Assembly: GCF_026262505.1 (NCBI RefSeq)
Contig: NC_067204.1
Coordinates: 24,149,300-24,213,299 of the forward strand
DNA: 64,000 nucleotides
From: Trichomonas vaginalis G3
Taxonomy: Eukaryota > Parabasalia > Trichomonadida > Trichomonadidae
Direction: 5' to 3'
Part shown: in pieces, positions 1-9,583 of the stretch
Layout: every line of letters begins with the position of its first letter
How positions within the stretch are numbered: the first letter of the stretch is position 1
The notes under the pieces: generated by a model
What the model was told of the DNA's origin: nothing
The model's input: the letters and a program-made list of their open reading frames with translations, nothing else
The model's database searches: none
Position numbers and translations under genes: made by a program

Positions 1-850
1 ATAAATAATTATTGAATAACCTAAAAACATTAACGTAAACATTAACGATAAAAATTTATTTCCGACACTGTTGTCAAAATGTCATGTTGTCTCATTTTTT
101 CAGAGAAGTTAAATTACCTGGTGACCCGGTGACCTCATCAGTTATTCAAAAATAAATAATTATTGAATAACCTAAAAACATTAACGTAAACATTAACGAT
201 AAAAATTTATTTCCGACACTGTTGTCAAAATGTCATGTTGTCTCATTTTTTCAGAGAAGTTAAATTACCTGGTGACCTGGTGACCCGGTGACCTCATCAG
301 TTATTCAAAAATAAATAATTATTGAATAACCTAAAAACATTAACGTAAACATTAACGATAAAAATTTATTTCCGACACTGTTGTCAAAATGTCATGTTGT
401 CTCATTTTTCAGAGAAGTTAAATTACCTGGTGACCTGGTGACCTCATCAGTTATTCAAAAATAAATAATTATTGAATAACCTAAAAACATTAACGTAAAC
501 ATTAACGATAAAAATTTATTTCCGACACTGTTGTCAAAATGTCATGTTGTCTCATTTTTTCAGAGAAGTTAAATTACCTGGTGACCCGGTGACCTCATCA
601 GTTATTCAAAAATAAATAATTATTGAATAACCTAAAAACATTAACGTAAACATTAACGATAAAAATTTATTTCCGACACTGTTGTCAAAATGTCATGTTG
701 TCTCATTTTTTCAGAGAAGTTAAATTACCTGGTGACCTGGTGACCCGGTGACCTCATCAGTTATTCAAAAATAAATAATTATTGAATAACCTAAAAACAT
801 TAATGATGAAATATATTTCTGGTCGTTAATGACAAAAATAAATGGTTCAT
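1..850. repeat. Satellite with a 460-bp higher-order period
   Basis: Five complete units of about 150-160 bp begin at 1, 152, 311, 461 and 612, and a sixth, cut short, begins at 771. Unit lengths run 151, 159, 150, 151, 159, so the first three units form a 460-bp block that starts again at 461. The long units differ from the short ones mainly by an extra copy of a 9-bp GGTGACCTG-like motif near the unit end. Every unit contains TTGTCAAAATGTCATG and ends with ATTATTGAATAACC-type sequence. No gene is seen inside. It lies in the left Maverick next to the KilA-N gene; arrays like this are plausible internal satellites of the element. Confidence 0.95.
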
Positions 851-1528
851 TTACTCACAATATTTTTGTACAAAACGACCCCAAACTTTTAACTTCTTTT
901 CTGCAGTTTCTAATGCTATCTTAGCGAGTTCATATTCTCTAAATTCTCTCTTTAAATCTTCTTGTTCCCATTGGTCTAGTTCGTATGAAGAATCTCTATA
1001 ACCATAACATATCTCACGTTCATGTTCTAATTGTTTTTCACACATTTTTCTAACTTCTTCTTCAAACAAATGTTTAGCATTCACTACTGTATCTTCGAGT
1101 TCTTCTTCATCTAATTTCTCATGAACTTTCTTGTCTATGGAGTCCATAATATCTTTGACATAAAATGCATACTTTACAGAGCACCATTCAGCAACAAAAT
1201 GAACGAGGTCAGGATGTATGTAAATACCTTTGAATTCATTTATAACACCCTTAGTAAGCTCATAAAATGCTTGTTTTGAGGTCGAGCCACTTTTGGCTTG
1301 ACCGTATTCGTTCATCCAAAACTCAAGAATTTCCTGCATTTTAGTACTATTGAGAAATCTGTTTAAATGGTTTAACTTTCCCGCTTCTCTTGCCATCTTT
1401 GTTGCATTAATGTAACCATCCTTGTCTCTACGTAAGACTTCAATACCATTATAAGTGCCTTTTGTGAATGTTTCGCCATTAGATTTGTTCGTGAATGTTT
1501 TTGCTTCGACTGACATTTCTTCTTTCAT
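851..1528 (-). CDS. KilA-N domain DNA-binding protein
   Basis: A 225-aa protein. Residues about 25-125 match the KilA-N fold: GIEVLRRDKDGYINATKM, then a helix with LNRFLNSTK, then KGIYIHPDLVHFVAEWCS. KilA-N domains are nucleic-acid-binding modules common in large DNA viruses, phages and virus-derived genes of protists. The C-terminal 90 residues are very acidic and then basic, and are probably helical or coiled. The start is the ATG at 1526-1528; a second Met four codons later is equally possible. The gene lies between the satellite array and a diverged satellite copy, inside the left Maverick. It may be a regulator or simple cargo of the element; the target is unknown. Confidence 0.85.
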   Translation of the reverse strand: MKEEMSVEAKTFTNKSNGETFTKGTYNGIEVLRRDKDGYINATKMAREAGKLNHLNRFLNSTKMQEILEFWMNEYGQAKSGSTSKQAFYELTKGVINEFKGIYIHPDLVHFVAEWCSVKYAFYVKDIMDSIDKKVHEKLDEEELEDTVVNAKHLFEEEVRKMCEKQLEHEREICYGYRDSSYELDQWEQEDLKREFREYELAKIALETAEKKLKVWGRFVQKYCE

Positions 1529-1564
1529 ACAAAATAAAAAATAAAAATAATTTTAAAACCAACT

Positions 1565-1736
1565 TTATTTTTGCATCAAATTTCCAGCCGTGTTGTCAAA
1601 ATGTCATGTTGTCATCATTTTTCAGAGAAGTTAAATAACCGAGTGACACATGGTGACGTAGTGACACCTTCAGTTCTTCAAAAATAATTAATTATTGAAT
1701 AACCTAAAATCATTAATGATGAAATATATTTCTGCA
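1565..1736. repeat. Single diverged satellite unit beyond the KilA-N gene
   Basis: This stretch repeats the order of the satellite unit (TTGTCAAAATGTCATG, a TCAGAGAAGTTAAAT segment, a GGTGAC-rich segment, ATTATTGAATAACC) with many substitutions. Both it and the end of the main array are followed by the same ATTAATGATGAAATATATTTC string (from about 799 and about 1714). The KilA-N gene is therefore bracketed by related repeats. Confidence 0.9.
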
Positions 1737-1784
1737 GTTCATCCCCTACTTCATTACCTAATTAATTACAGACATAAAATATAT

Positions 1785-2483
1785 TTAGTTCATTCGGTAC
1801 CATGCAAATATAGTCATAAATGGTGGCATGTAATCTTTACCCAAGCCTGTTGGATTTGTTGTGAAAGTGTGTGAATGATTTCCTGCGGTTCCACAGAAAA
1901 TACCCGCGCCTGAATCTACTGGGTCACTTGAAATATCATATCGATCCATTCCCTGTCTATCCGAACCTGCTGCAAGATTTCTATAACCTCTTTTTGTTAT
2001 TGAATGTGTATGATTACCTGTTGTGTTTGTAGTTCCTGTATGAGTGTGTGGTGGAAGGTTTGCTTCTTTAATTTTCTTCGAACCTCCTGCTGTCTTTGAA
2101 TATCTAGCACAGTATAAGAATTTGTCTACAATCTGCTTCCATTCACCAAAACCTAAAACTGTTGCTGGATTTGTTGAGTTCATTGACGTATAAATAGAAC
2201 CAACAGGATATAATGTTTGAAGTATTTCATTTTTCATGCTTGTAATCACATCATTTACTTCCGACTTCTTTGCATAATTTTCATCTACATATGTTTTATC
2301 TGCTTTAAGGTCTAAACATCCTGAAACCCATTCCGTATCAGCTTTAACTTTAAAAGTCTCCAATGTCCATTCATGATACCATTCAACCCTTTCTTTAATT
2401 TCATTATCTTTTTCATCAACATAAACCAAATTTGCCTTCTTCATTAATTCACTATCCACATATTCCTTATCTACCTTCTTCAT
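1785..2483 (-). CDS. Tail-fibre/collar-like protein of the Maverick
   Basis: A 232-aa protein. The N-terminal 85 residues hold fibre-type repeats (KVDKEYVDSEL, KADKTYVDENYAK). The C-terminal part (from about residue 90) has YPVGSIYTSMN, FGEWKQIVDKFLYCA, a HTHTG/NHTHS histidine-rich core and a YMPPFMTIFAWYR ending. This is the pattern of phage tail-collar/short-fibre tips and of fibre-like proteins reported in Mavericks. A longer paralogue lies at 58582-60252 in the right Maverick, sharing PVGSIYTSM, FLYCA and the MPP[FY]MT[IV][FY]AWYR end. It probably mediates attachment if a particle is made; that role is inference. Confidence 0.8.
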   Translation of the reverse strand: MKKVDKEYVDSELMKKANLVYVDEKDNEIKERVEWYHEWTLETFKVKADTEWVSGCLDLKADKTYVDENYAKKSEVNDVITSMKNEILQTLYPVGSIYTSMNSTNPATVLGFGEWKQIVDKFLYCARYSKTAGGSKKIKEANLPPHTHTGTTNTTGNHTHSITKRGYRNLAAGSDRQGMDRYDISSDPVDSGAGIFCGTAGNHSHTFTTNPTGLGKDYMPPFMTIFAWYRMN

Positions 2484-2543
2484 TATGTCGTTTAGGAAAC
2501 CTTCTATGAATTCCTCATTTAAATTAAATCTTCCAATTCCTCA

Positions 2544-2828
2544 TTAAATATATCTTTGTTCTTCTGGTGGAATTGATGTTATATCATCCGTTATTCCTTT
2601 AATTTTTGAATTCATAAATAAAATTTCTTTTATATTTGATATCACTGCACCACCTTTGCAAACGAATTCGAAACGGTCATTTTTCAATACTATCTCCAAA
2701 TCTCCATATTTCAACCTTTGCGTTTGTTCTGCCGTCTTTGAATTATATGCATATATGGCGTATGTAATGGTTTGAAGGACCTGGGTGCTTTGCGCCTTAA
2801 GTTGCTGTGGTTGCTGTTGTTTAATCAT
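2544..2828 (-). CDS. Small hypothetical Maverick protein
   Basis: A 94-aa frame starting MIKQQQPQQ, with a Gln-rich N-terminus and a beta-strand-like remainder. I recognise no domain. It sits between the fibre gene and the 236-aa gene on the same strand with spacers of 60 bp and 24 bp, as in a compact viral gene set. Confidence 0.5.
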   Translation of the reverse strand: MIKQQQPQQLKAQSTQVLQTITYAIYAYNSKTAEQTQRLKYGDLEIVLKNDRFEFVCKGGAVISNIKEILFMNSKIKGITDDITSIPPEEQRYI

Positions 2829-2852
2829 TTATTATGATTTAAAAATAAATAT

Positions 2853-3563
2853 TTAATCCGTTATCTCATCAGCTATTTTCTCTATTTGAAATTGCCATAA
2901 TATTTCATTCATAAATTCTAAATCACAATCAAATAGGTCAGTTATTCTAAATTTAATATTTGATAAATCTTTTGAATGAAGAATAAATGAATTCCCAGAT
3001 AATTGAAACGGATATGATAAAGAAAATGTGTTTAAGTTGATGGATAAAATGTTTTGTATTGATGGGTAAGAGTTAGGGTCTAATGTTTGATGTGAAAATC
3101 TCATTGGGGTATTAACTTTATCACATTTGATTAAAATGAAATTGGAACCAGTGTCAGAATACAAAACATCCCCAACATCTTTTTCAAAATTTAATATCCC
3201 CAACAATGAACGAAGATGAGGAGTACAAAATTTAATTTTCAGCGGGAATTTAATAAGGTTATTTATTTCATCAAGTTCAAAAAGTTTATCAGGTTTTGAT
3301 TTAAAATTTTCTTCATACCATACGATAAATGATTCATTTAAATAACTTAAAATCATGTTAATATCCCATTTCGCTATCACATTATTTATATACATATCAT
3401 ACGTTTTTTCATGGTCATCTTTAATAAATGATATATAATCTGAAGGGTCTAAAAGAATGGGATTAAATTTACCACTCACAGAAACGAGAGTAACATTATA
3501 AATTCCGCTAACTGTTAAATTTAATTCACAGTTATTATTCGAAATAATATTGATAATTGACAT
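2853..3563 (-). CDS. Hypothetical Maverick protein, 236 aa
   Basis: The protein is rich in short beta-strand-like segments (for example LNLTVSGIYNVTLVSVSG near the N-terminus) with no signal peptide or membrane segment. Size and strand pattern would fit a jelly-roll minor capsid (penton-like) protein, but I see no diagnostic motif. It is divergent from the 3584 gene; the two ATGs are only about 20 bp apart, so they share a very short promoter. Confidence 0.55.
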   Translation of the reverse strand: MSIINIISNNNCELNLTVSGIYNVTLVSVSGKFNPILLDPSDYISFIKDDHEKTYDMYINNVIAKWDINMILSYLNESFIVWYEENFKSKPDKLFELDEINNLIKFPLKIKFCTPHLRSLLGILNFEKDVGDVLYSDTGSNFILIKCDKVNTPMRFSHQTLDPNSYPSIQNILSINLNTFSLSYPFQLSGNSFILHSKDLSNIKFRITDLFDCDLEFMNEILWQFQIEKIADEITD

Positions 3564-3583
3564 TTTTTATTACGATTAAAAAT

Positions 3584-4063
3584 ATGGTAAAGCGTTATTT
3601 TCCAGTGATAAATAAAACTAGAATAAGATTACCTCAAGAATTCATAAATTCAACGAATAAGAAATTCATTCATGTTATAAATTTTAGTGTTTTCAGAAAA
3701 TATGAGTCGATGTCATATTCATCAACAGGTTATATTTCACTTCATTCAAATTTAGTTCAATCAAACCCATATAATGACCATTTCATAAGATTTTCAGATG
3801 GTATTAAAAATGTAATTGATAGATTAAAATATGAACAGATTGACAATATCGAATTTTTGGAATTTTGGTTTAAATATCCTGATGGAAAAAAGATTGAAGT
3901 TAAAAATAAAGCTGATACTATAACAAAAACAATTACAATGACCGATCCGGATAGTGGGAAACAAAAAGAAATAAAACAAACGATAGAAACTGGTGAAAGG
4001 TCAATTATTATTGATTATGATTCAAAGGATTATTATTCGATAATGTTAATGCTTGAATATTAA
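3584..4063 (+). CDS. Hypothetical Maverick protein, 159 aa
   Basis: The start is placed at ATG 3584 (MVKRYFPVINKTRIRLPQEF); the open frame reaches further upstream only through a TTG, which a eukaryote would not normally use. The predicted fold is mostly beta, with a hydrophilic KTITMTDPDSGKQKEIKQT segment near residue 115. No family is recognised. It is one of the few plus-strand genes of the left Maverick. Confidence 0.5.
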   Translation: MVKRYFPVINKTRIRLPQEFINSTNKKFIHVINFSVFRKYESMSYSSTGYISLHSNLVQSNPYNDHFIRFSDGIKNVIDRLKYEQIDNIEFLEFWFKYPDGKKIEVKNKADTITKTITMTDPDSGKQKEIKQTIETGERSIIIDYDSKDYYSIMLMLEY

Positions 4064-4730
4064 ATAGCCTTAACAAAGAATTTTTCAAGTGATATTTTAT
4101 ATTCATCAACTATTTTATTATAAATATCATTATATGTTAAATGAAGTTCAGTTGTTGTTCCATTCTTTGTTATCTTAATTGTGCTAATATCCTTTATAGG
4201 ATTTATTTTTGCAACTGTTCCGCAGCATGAAACCTCATCATCTATGAAAAATTGAATCTTAACGTCTGAATCTTGAACATCAAAAGAATGGCGATAATGT
4301 GAATTAATGATTCATAAGGTAAAATAATTAAACCGGATTGGTCAATTAAATTTATTATTGAATCATAATTATTAATTATTATATCACGGTAAATTTTCAT
4401 TAATTCAGAATTAATATCTATTTTATATGGGTTCTCGATGTTTGATGAAAGAGGTGGGGGGTATGTTGGATAAGTGGGAATTTCAACAGGTTCTTTACTG
4501 GGTTCAGATAAAATGATTGGGTCTCCATTCTCATGGTTTTCTTCATTCTCCTCATTCTTCGGTAAGTCACGAGTTAATAAATTTGGTTGAGTTGCTGACC
4601 TTGTTAATTCAGGGCTAACATTAACTTTAACATTTTGAATAATTCGTGATTTATCATCATTTACGTTATAACCAACCGTAATCTCTGCTTTTGCGTTAGT
4701 GTTCTTTTGACTAGTGAAACGTCTTCTCAT
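4061..4730 (-). pseudogene. Hypothetical Maverick gene region
   Basis: The main open frame (4242-4730) starts MRRRFTSQKN, has an acidic, Asn/Glu-rich and Pro-rich middle and then a helical part. Coding-like sequence continues on the same strand down to about 4061. The gene looks broken, with about one break. No family is recognised. Confidence 0.4.
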
Positions 4731-4763
4731 TTATAATCGAATAAAAAAAATATATTTAAACTT

Positions 4764-5663
4764 TTATTTTACTGGAACTTTTGAATCTATTATTCCCTGT
4801 ATTTGTTCATGAAGTTGATTTTTAGCTGTTTCATCGAAATTAATAGACCGAATATATTCATTAATTGCATTCTTATAATCATCTGATTTCTCAAATTTTC
4901 TTTTATCTGATTCCTTAACTAAATCATAAGTTAAACCTCGTTGCTGATATAATGGTTTCTTAATTAAATCTTTGAATGCTTGAGATAAAGCACCTGATGC
5001 AATTCTTGCTACTATAATTGGTTGGAATTGATGTTTAAGTTCATCTTTAACATTTGCGAAAACTGGATCGAATAAAGCAACTTTAAAGAATTTCTTAGCT
5101 GAAATTTCAGGTCTAATATTTGCATATTGACCATCAAACTGGTTAGAATATCGTGGTAATCCATCCGGTCCCTCTTCAATAGCATTTAATTCTTCATTGA
5201 AATAAGAATATGGATTATGACGGTATGAATTAATTGGACCATTTTCACCTTCTCCAATGTATTGTTTAACAGCTTTTCCATTTTCATCAAATTGCATAGG
5301 ATAACGTTCATTATATGCTTTACGTTTAGGATAATCAGATATAGTTAATTTATAACCATTTATGACTTTAATATTACCTTGACCATCAGTAACGAAAACT
5401 TCATTTATACCATCAGGTTTTCCATTTGGACCCGTAATGTCTGCTTCGTGTGCTTCCCAATTTGGACCTTGACGTTTGGCATATGCTTGAGCTTCTGGTA
5501 ATGTTAAAACGTTTCTCATTTGTTTAACATCTTTTTGAAGACCAGCAACAATATGAACTAATTCTTTCATTCCATCAGGAACTTTCATAGTTCTATTATA
5601 TGCACCCTTTTTGTTTGTCCCTTGTTTTAATGGAACCTGTAGAAGATTTGCTATTTCTGTCAT
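4764..5663 (-). CDS. Conserved Maverick-type hypothetical protein, 299 aa
   Basis: A soluble protein with a Gly/Asn-rich central part ([20 protein letters not shown], residues about 75-95) and a helical, charged C-terminal half. There is no signal peptide or membrane segment. It lies between the packaging ATPase region and the hypothetical at 4.2-4.7 kb, in the structural-gene block of the element. A virion-associated role is plausible from position only. Confidence 0.55.
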   Translation of the reverse strand: MTEIANLLQVPLKQGTNKKGAYNRTMKVPDGMKELVHIVAGLQKDVKQMRNVLTLPEAQAYAKRQGPNWEAHEADITGPNGKPDGINEVFVTDGQGNIKVINGYKLTISDYPKRKAYNERYPMQFDENGKAVKQYIGEGENGPINSYRHNPYSYFNEELNAIEEGPDGLPRYSNQFDGQYANIRPEISAKKFFKVALFDPVFANVKDELKHQFQPIIVARIASGALSQAFKDLIKKPLYQQRGLTYDLVKESDKRKFEKSDDYKNAINEYIRSINFDETAKNQLHEQIQGIIDSKVPVK

Positions 5664-5703
5664 GTTTAATTATAAATAAAAAATAAAAATTAATTATAAA
5701 AAG

Positions 5704-6530
5704 TTAATCAAATTTAACACCTCCTTTATTTAAATCAACTATTATTTTCCCATGTTCACCTAATTGCTGATATTGTGTGTAAAGTTCATTAATGCTCATT
5801 GGTAAATTCACTTGATAAAGCATAACGTTCAACTGTTGACGACTAAACCCACTGAAAATGAAAAGTGTTGATAGATTTGATTTAATGTTTGTGCTTAATG
5901 CTTTGAAATATTGAACAGCCATAAAGAATGAACACTGAATGTGTCGACATTGAGTTAATAACTGATTAAAATATGATTTCGCATTTGTTATTAGTTTTGA
6001 TTTCACTGCATCATCTAGAAAAATGAGTGAATGCAAAAATTCTCTATCAAAATTTGAAATAGAAAGTGTTTCAAATAATTCATCCCGTTGTTTATCAATA
6101 ATTTTATCCTCTAATCCTTGCTTCTTGATTGTATTATATAATTCTTTATACATTAAAAAGTTTTTTAAATAATCTTCTGCTTCTTCTTGTGATAAATAAA
6201 TAATTGGAATTTTGATTAAATGCTTTAAAGATTCAAATGTATCATCTGAAGGTGAACCTGAACGGTTGATATAAATTAACACATGTGAATGGGGGAAGTG
6301 TTAGCAATAATGATAATTTGTTTTAATATCGTTAATGTTTTACCTTTATTTTGTTTACCAATTGCTGCAGTGATTGAATTTAAGTAACATTCAGAATATG
6401 GAATTTTCATTAATTTTTCCTTAGATAGAGCATTTTTATTATCACTCAATGCTTCATTAATCATATCATCTACGTATGTATTATATACTCCTGCTAATTC
6501 TTCATAAGGGGTGGATGAATTTAAATCCAT
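5704..6530 (-). pseudogene. Remains of an A32/FtsK-like genome-packaging ATPase
   Basis: The N-terminal part (6276-6530) holds a P-loop-like GKQNKGKT preceded by a beta-strand-like segment; the following part (5704-6282) holds a Walker B-like SLIFLDDA and a helical C-terminus with FSRQQLN. The order P-loop, then LIFLDDA, and a location next to the capsid gene fit the packaging ATPase of Polintons. It looks broken, with about one break. Confidence 0.6.
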
Positions 6531-6554
6531 TTAATCAAAAATAAATTTATAATT

Positions 6555-8195
6555 TTAAACATTTCTATTCATCAATATTTCATCATATGAACTTCTATAC
6601 TGTGGTGGTGTACCTGTTGGATGATATTTCAAACCTTCGTCCGGTGTCCATGTCCAATATGTAGTCCTAGTAAACCAAACCTGAGGAGGATTTGTCACCT
6701 TTGAACAGTAAGTGTCATTTTCACCCTGAATGATTGGATAAGCTTTCACTTGTACTGTAACTTGTGAGTTGAAAGTTTCTAATCCATCAAAGAATATACC
6801 CGCTCCATCACGTTGAACTGGAATAGTGCATAAGAATGAAGTTTGGTCTTTCCATGTTCTAGCTAATGGCGCGCCATCATCTGCATTCAATGGTCTAGTT
6901 AATGAGTCCTCGTATTCTTCCGTGCATTCATTCACTCCATCTAAATCAGAAGCTTGAAGCATACGTGTAAAGAATATGTCACCCACTGTGGTCATCGCTT
7001 GATCGGGGAAGTTTCTGGAATCTATAGTGACCTGAAGACCTCGAAGCATTGGATTTTCTAAAACTGTTCTTTGCATTGTATTCTTCGGAAATGTTAACAC
7101 AACATCTGTAACATTATGAAGAGCGTATGAGAAATCTGAGCTAATACCTTCAGGAGTGATGCAACCTCCATTTAGTGAACGAACGTCAATATGTTGAGCT
7201 GGAATCATGAATGGATCTTCCTTACTGAATAAACGTGGTATTGCTTTAACTGATTCTTCAATTAAACCGTATCCTGGTGTAATGCATTTATCCTCTAAAA
7301 CTTCCATCTTTGTGCATGAAATAATAACGTCATCAACTGTTGCGTCAGCAGATGTAGCGGCTAAGCTTGTAATTAATTTGGCAGGAAGTCCGATTTGTTG
7401 GAATTTGCGATCATATTTATAAACATGATTCATAATCTTTTCATAATTTTCATCAGTTATCTTTTCATAAACGTAATTTTGTAAATCAGCAACTCTTAAC
7501 GGGTCAACCTGACAAAATACTAAAGTATCCCTGAAAACATAATATTTAAGAATGATATCACCAAATGATTTAGGATAATCATCGAACGCCTGAAATGCTA
7601 ACAAATCATTTACCGGAATAATCATATCAAAAGTGACATCAACTTCTTCATTTGCTCTCTTGAAAACTTCTGAAGGGTCAATATATTTACCACATACTGA
7701 GTTATCATATTTTTGAACATTATTATATAACGAATGAACAAACTTTTTAACTTTCCTTTCTGATTTTGGTTTATATGTTGCAAATGCGAAAGATTCACGG
7801 GCGCAATCCATCTGAAGATAACCGGCATCACCTCTTTCGGTTTCTACTTCTAATTGTTTAAAGCTTTGATTTGATGATTTGTAACCAACGAATAAACGCA
7901 TGCATTTAAAAGCGGCATCACATGTGAAAGCTTTATTTGAAACTAGAGTTGCTTTAACTTTGCGTTTAATATATGTGTCACCTAATTGGTTCACATCATG
8001 AGCCGGATTTGTAATTCTTAAATGAGTTTGTTTATCATCAAAATATGGAGCATCAGAGTCATAGCATGAACTTTCAAGTTCTCTATAATATCTTCTACCG
8101 TCATTCTTTGCGAATATTTCATTTATCTTTTCGAATGAATGAAACACATTTCCATTAATTGGTTTGGTGTTTGGCACTAAATAGTTAGTCGTCAT
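6555..8195 (-). CDS. Probable major capsid protein (double jelly-roll) of the Maverick
   Basis: A 546-aa protein, the longest in this element, without signal peptide or membrane segments and predicted to be largely beta-structured. Its length and its position directly upstream of the packaging ATPase region are what Polintons show for their double jelly-roll major capsid protein. Features include GLQVTIDSRNFPDQAMTTVG near residue 395 and a C-terminus ending in MNRNV. No short diagnostic motif exists for the family, so the call rests on size, composition and neighbours. An alternative would be another large structural protein. Confidence 0.6.
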   Translation of the reverse strand: MTTNYLVPNTKPINGNVFHSFEKINEIFAKNDGRRYYRELESSCYDSDAPYFDDKQTHLRITNPAHDVNQLGDTYIKRKVKATLVSNKAFTCDAAFKCMRLFVGYKSSNQSFKQLEVETERGDAGYLQMDCARESFAFATYKPKSERKVKKFVHSLYNNVQKYDNSVCGKYIDPSEVFKRANEEVDVTFDMIIPVNDLLAFQAFDDYPKSFGDIILKYYVFRDTLVFCQVDPLRVADLQNYVYEKITDENYEKIMNHVYKYDRKFQQIGLPAKLITSLAATSADATVDDVIISCTKMEVLEDKCITPGYGLIEESVKAIPRLFSKEDPFMIPAQHIDVRSLNGGCITPEGISSDFSYALHNVTDVVLTFPKNTMQRTVLENPMLRGLQVTIDSRNFPDQAMTTVGDIFFTRMLQASDLDGVNECTEEYEDSLTRPLNADDGAPLARTWKDQTSFLCTIPVQRDGAGIFFDGLETFNSQVTVQVKAYPIIQGENDTYCSKVTNPPQVWFTRTTYWTWTPDEGLKYHPTGTPPQYRSSYDEILMNRNV

Positions 8196-8265
8196 TTATT
8201 AATAAATAAAAAAATCAAAATTAAAAGATGGAAATGAATTTTTAATTTTAATGAAATAATCAACT

Positions 8266-8481
8266 ATGGCTGCAGGTATATTTAAGAAACTGTGGGATAG
8301 AGTAAAAAGAGGAGCGAGTAAAGTTTGGGAAACATTGAAGAAGGGGGCAAATTGGATATTTAAGAATAAAGAAGCAATTAGTGACGTTGCTGAATCAATA
8401 ACGCCAAAAGCTGCCCCAATAAGAGAAGTTTTAAATAAAGGAGAAAAAGTTTATCAAAGACTACAACCGATACTAAGATAA
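8266..8481 (+). CDS. Small basic amphipathic virion-like protein, 71 aa
   Basis: MAAGIFKKLWDRVKRGASK followed by amphipathic helices, strongly basic. It begins with nearly the same 11 residues as the oppositely oriented gene just to its right (8511-8747). Such small basic, amphipathic proteins occupy the place of adenovirus pVI/pX-like core proteins in Polintons; the equivalence is inference. Confidence 0.6.
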   Translation: MAAGIFKKLWDRVKRGASKVWETLKKGANWIFKNKEAISDVAESITPKAAPIREVLNKGEKVYQRLQPILR

Positions 8482-8510
8482 AAATAATTTTAAAATAATT
8501 TATTTTTCCA

Positions 8511-8747
8511 CTATCTACCTCCTATTTTATTAAGTATTCCTTCAGCTATTCCACCAATTGCGTTACCTGCTTGTGCTCCCATCGCCGGATTACCTGCTTT
8601 AGTACCTAATACTCCACCTATGATAGTTCCTGCCGTTTTCGCTACTGGTGCCAAAAAGTTTGCAATGGGTTTAATAATCTTTTTATGAACCCAACCCGCA
8701 GCTTTCTTAATTCCATCCCATAATTTTTTAAAGAATCCTGCCGCCAT
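8511..8747 (-). CDS. Small amphipathic/hydrophobic virion-like protein, 78 aa
   Basis: The start is taken at the internal Met at 8745-8747 (MAAGFFKKLWDGIKK) because this repeats the N-terminus of the neighbouring 8266 gene. An upstream Met would add a 13-aa leader (MMKMNFLINIKSE) with no counterpart. After the basic helix comes a Gly/Ala-rich stretch (TIIGGVLGTKAGNPAMGAQ), typical of membrane-active minor virion proteins. The two genes converge and are probably an inverted duplication that diverged. Confidence 0.6.
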   Translation of the reverse strand: MAAGFFKKLWDGIKKAAGWVHKKIIKPIANFLAPVAKTAGTIIGGVLGTKAGNPAMGAQAGNAIGGIAEGILNKIGGR

Positions 8748-8814
8748 TTCTGATTTAATATTAATTAAAAAATTCATTTTCATCACTTATATTCTAATTT
8801 TTATTTAATGTTAA

Positions 8815-9183
8815 ATGAAACCGATTTTAAAAATAAATGAAACAGAGGAGGAAGAAATAAATGAAAGTGAAAATGTTCAACAAAAAATAAACGTTGTTAA
8901 ACCAATTACTGAAATAAAAATTTTTTCATCTGTTGAAGAATTTAATGACTATTATGCTAATAATAAAAAATTATTTGAAGAATTGACAACGTGTAAATTG
9001 AATAAAATGTTTAAAGTTGATGGATTCAAAATTTCAAAAATAAAAGGAGTGGTTAGTTTGAAATCTATTCCTCAATCAAGAATCACCTCATTAATGAAAA
9101 TTGATGATTTAACAAAAAGAATAGAAGAGATTGAAGAAAGAATGAATCAAATAATTGATTTCATAAATTCAAATAATCATTAG
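8815..9183 (+). CDS. Hypothetical Maverick protein with C-terminal coiled coil, 122 aa
   Basis: An acidic N-terminus (ETEEEEINESENVQ) and a C-terminal heptad-like helix (DDLTKRIEEIEERMNQIIDF). No family is recognised. It is the last gene on the right side of the left Maverick. Confidence 0.5.
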   Translation: MKPILKINETEEEEINESENVQQKINVVKPITEIKIFSSVEEFNDYYANNKKLFEELTTCKLNKMFKVDGFKISKIKGVVSLKSIPQSRITSLMKIDDLTKRIEEIEERMNQIIDFINSNNH

Positions 9184-9583
9184 TTTCTAATTTCTTTTAC
9201 TCGTTTATGAGGTCTTTGATTATGACTTCATTGATTCCATTCAGGATTTAAACAATGTTTAATTAATCGCGGAATATCTGACATCATCTATATATAGCTT
9301 CTTTTATAAATGATGAAATAAATTATTTTAAAATTAATGTTAATTTTTTAATGGTTTATTTTTTTAAAAAAATTATTTTTTATTTCATTATGTATGGGCT
9401 GAGTGTAAATGTCTTACAATTTTGAAAATTTTTTAAATCTTGATTTATTCAAAAACGTAAGAATAAAAACCGTAAGAATCATACATTTTTTACTTCATAT
9501 GTTAAAAAAAATGATACAAAATCGCTCGATATTGTATGAATTCTTACATTTACAAAAAAAGTCACAAAACCCATCCTATACTA
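9184..9583. other. Edge of the left Maverick; no supportable gene
   Basis: Very A/T-rich DNA between the last Maverick gene and the host ankyrin gene. A short Maverick-like frame remnant may lie at about 9185-9290 on the minus strand. The element end and its target duplication must be here, but I could not identify a terminal repeat by eye. Confidence 0.4.

Larger units (their letters stand above)
1..9300. mobile_element. Maverick/Polinton, left copy (partial; continues left of the window)
   Basis: A cluster of virus-like genes, mostly on the minus strand: a tail-fibre-like protein, a packaging ATPase region, a probable major capsid protein and two small amphipathic proteins beginning MAAG[IF]FKKLWD. 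This set is characteristic of T. vaginalis Mavericks (Polintons). No integrase or DNA polymerase B is seen in this part, so the element must extend left or be truncated. The right edge is placed near 9.2-9.4 kb because the next gene is a host-type ankyrin gene; no terminal repeat could be identified. It looks broken, with at least two breaks in the visible genes. Confidence in the family is high, in the exact boundary low. Confidence 0.85.

Noticed and set aside
1-850. Regularly spaced repeats that could suggest a CRISPR array
   Set aside because: The units are 150-160 bp and identical along their whole length; there are no unique spacers, and the context is eukaryotic.
7207-7831. Open frames on either strand inside the probable capsid gene
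   Set aside because: Shadows of the 546-codon frame.
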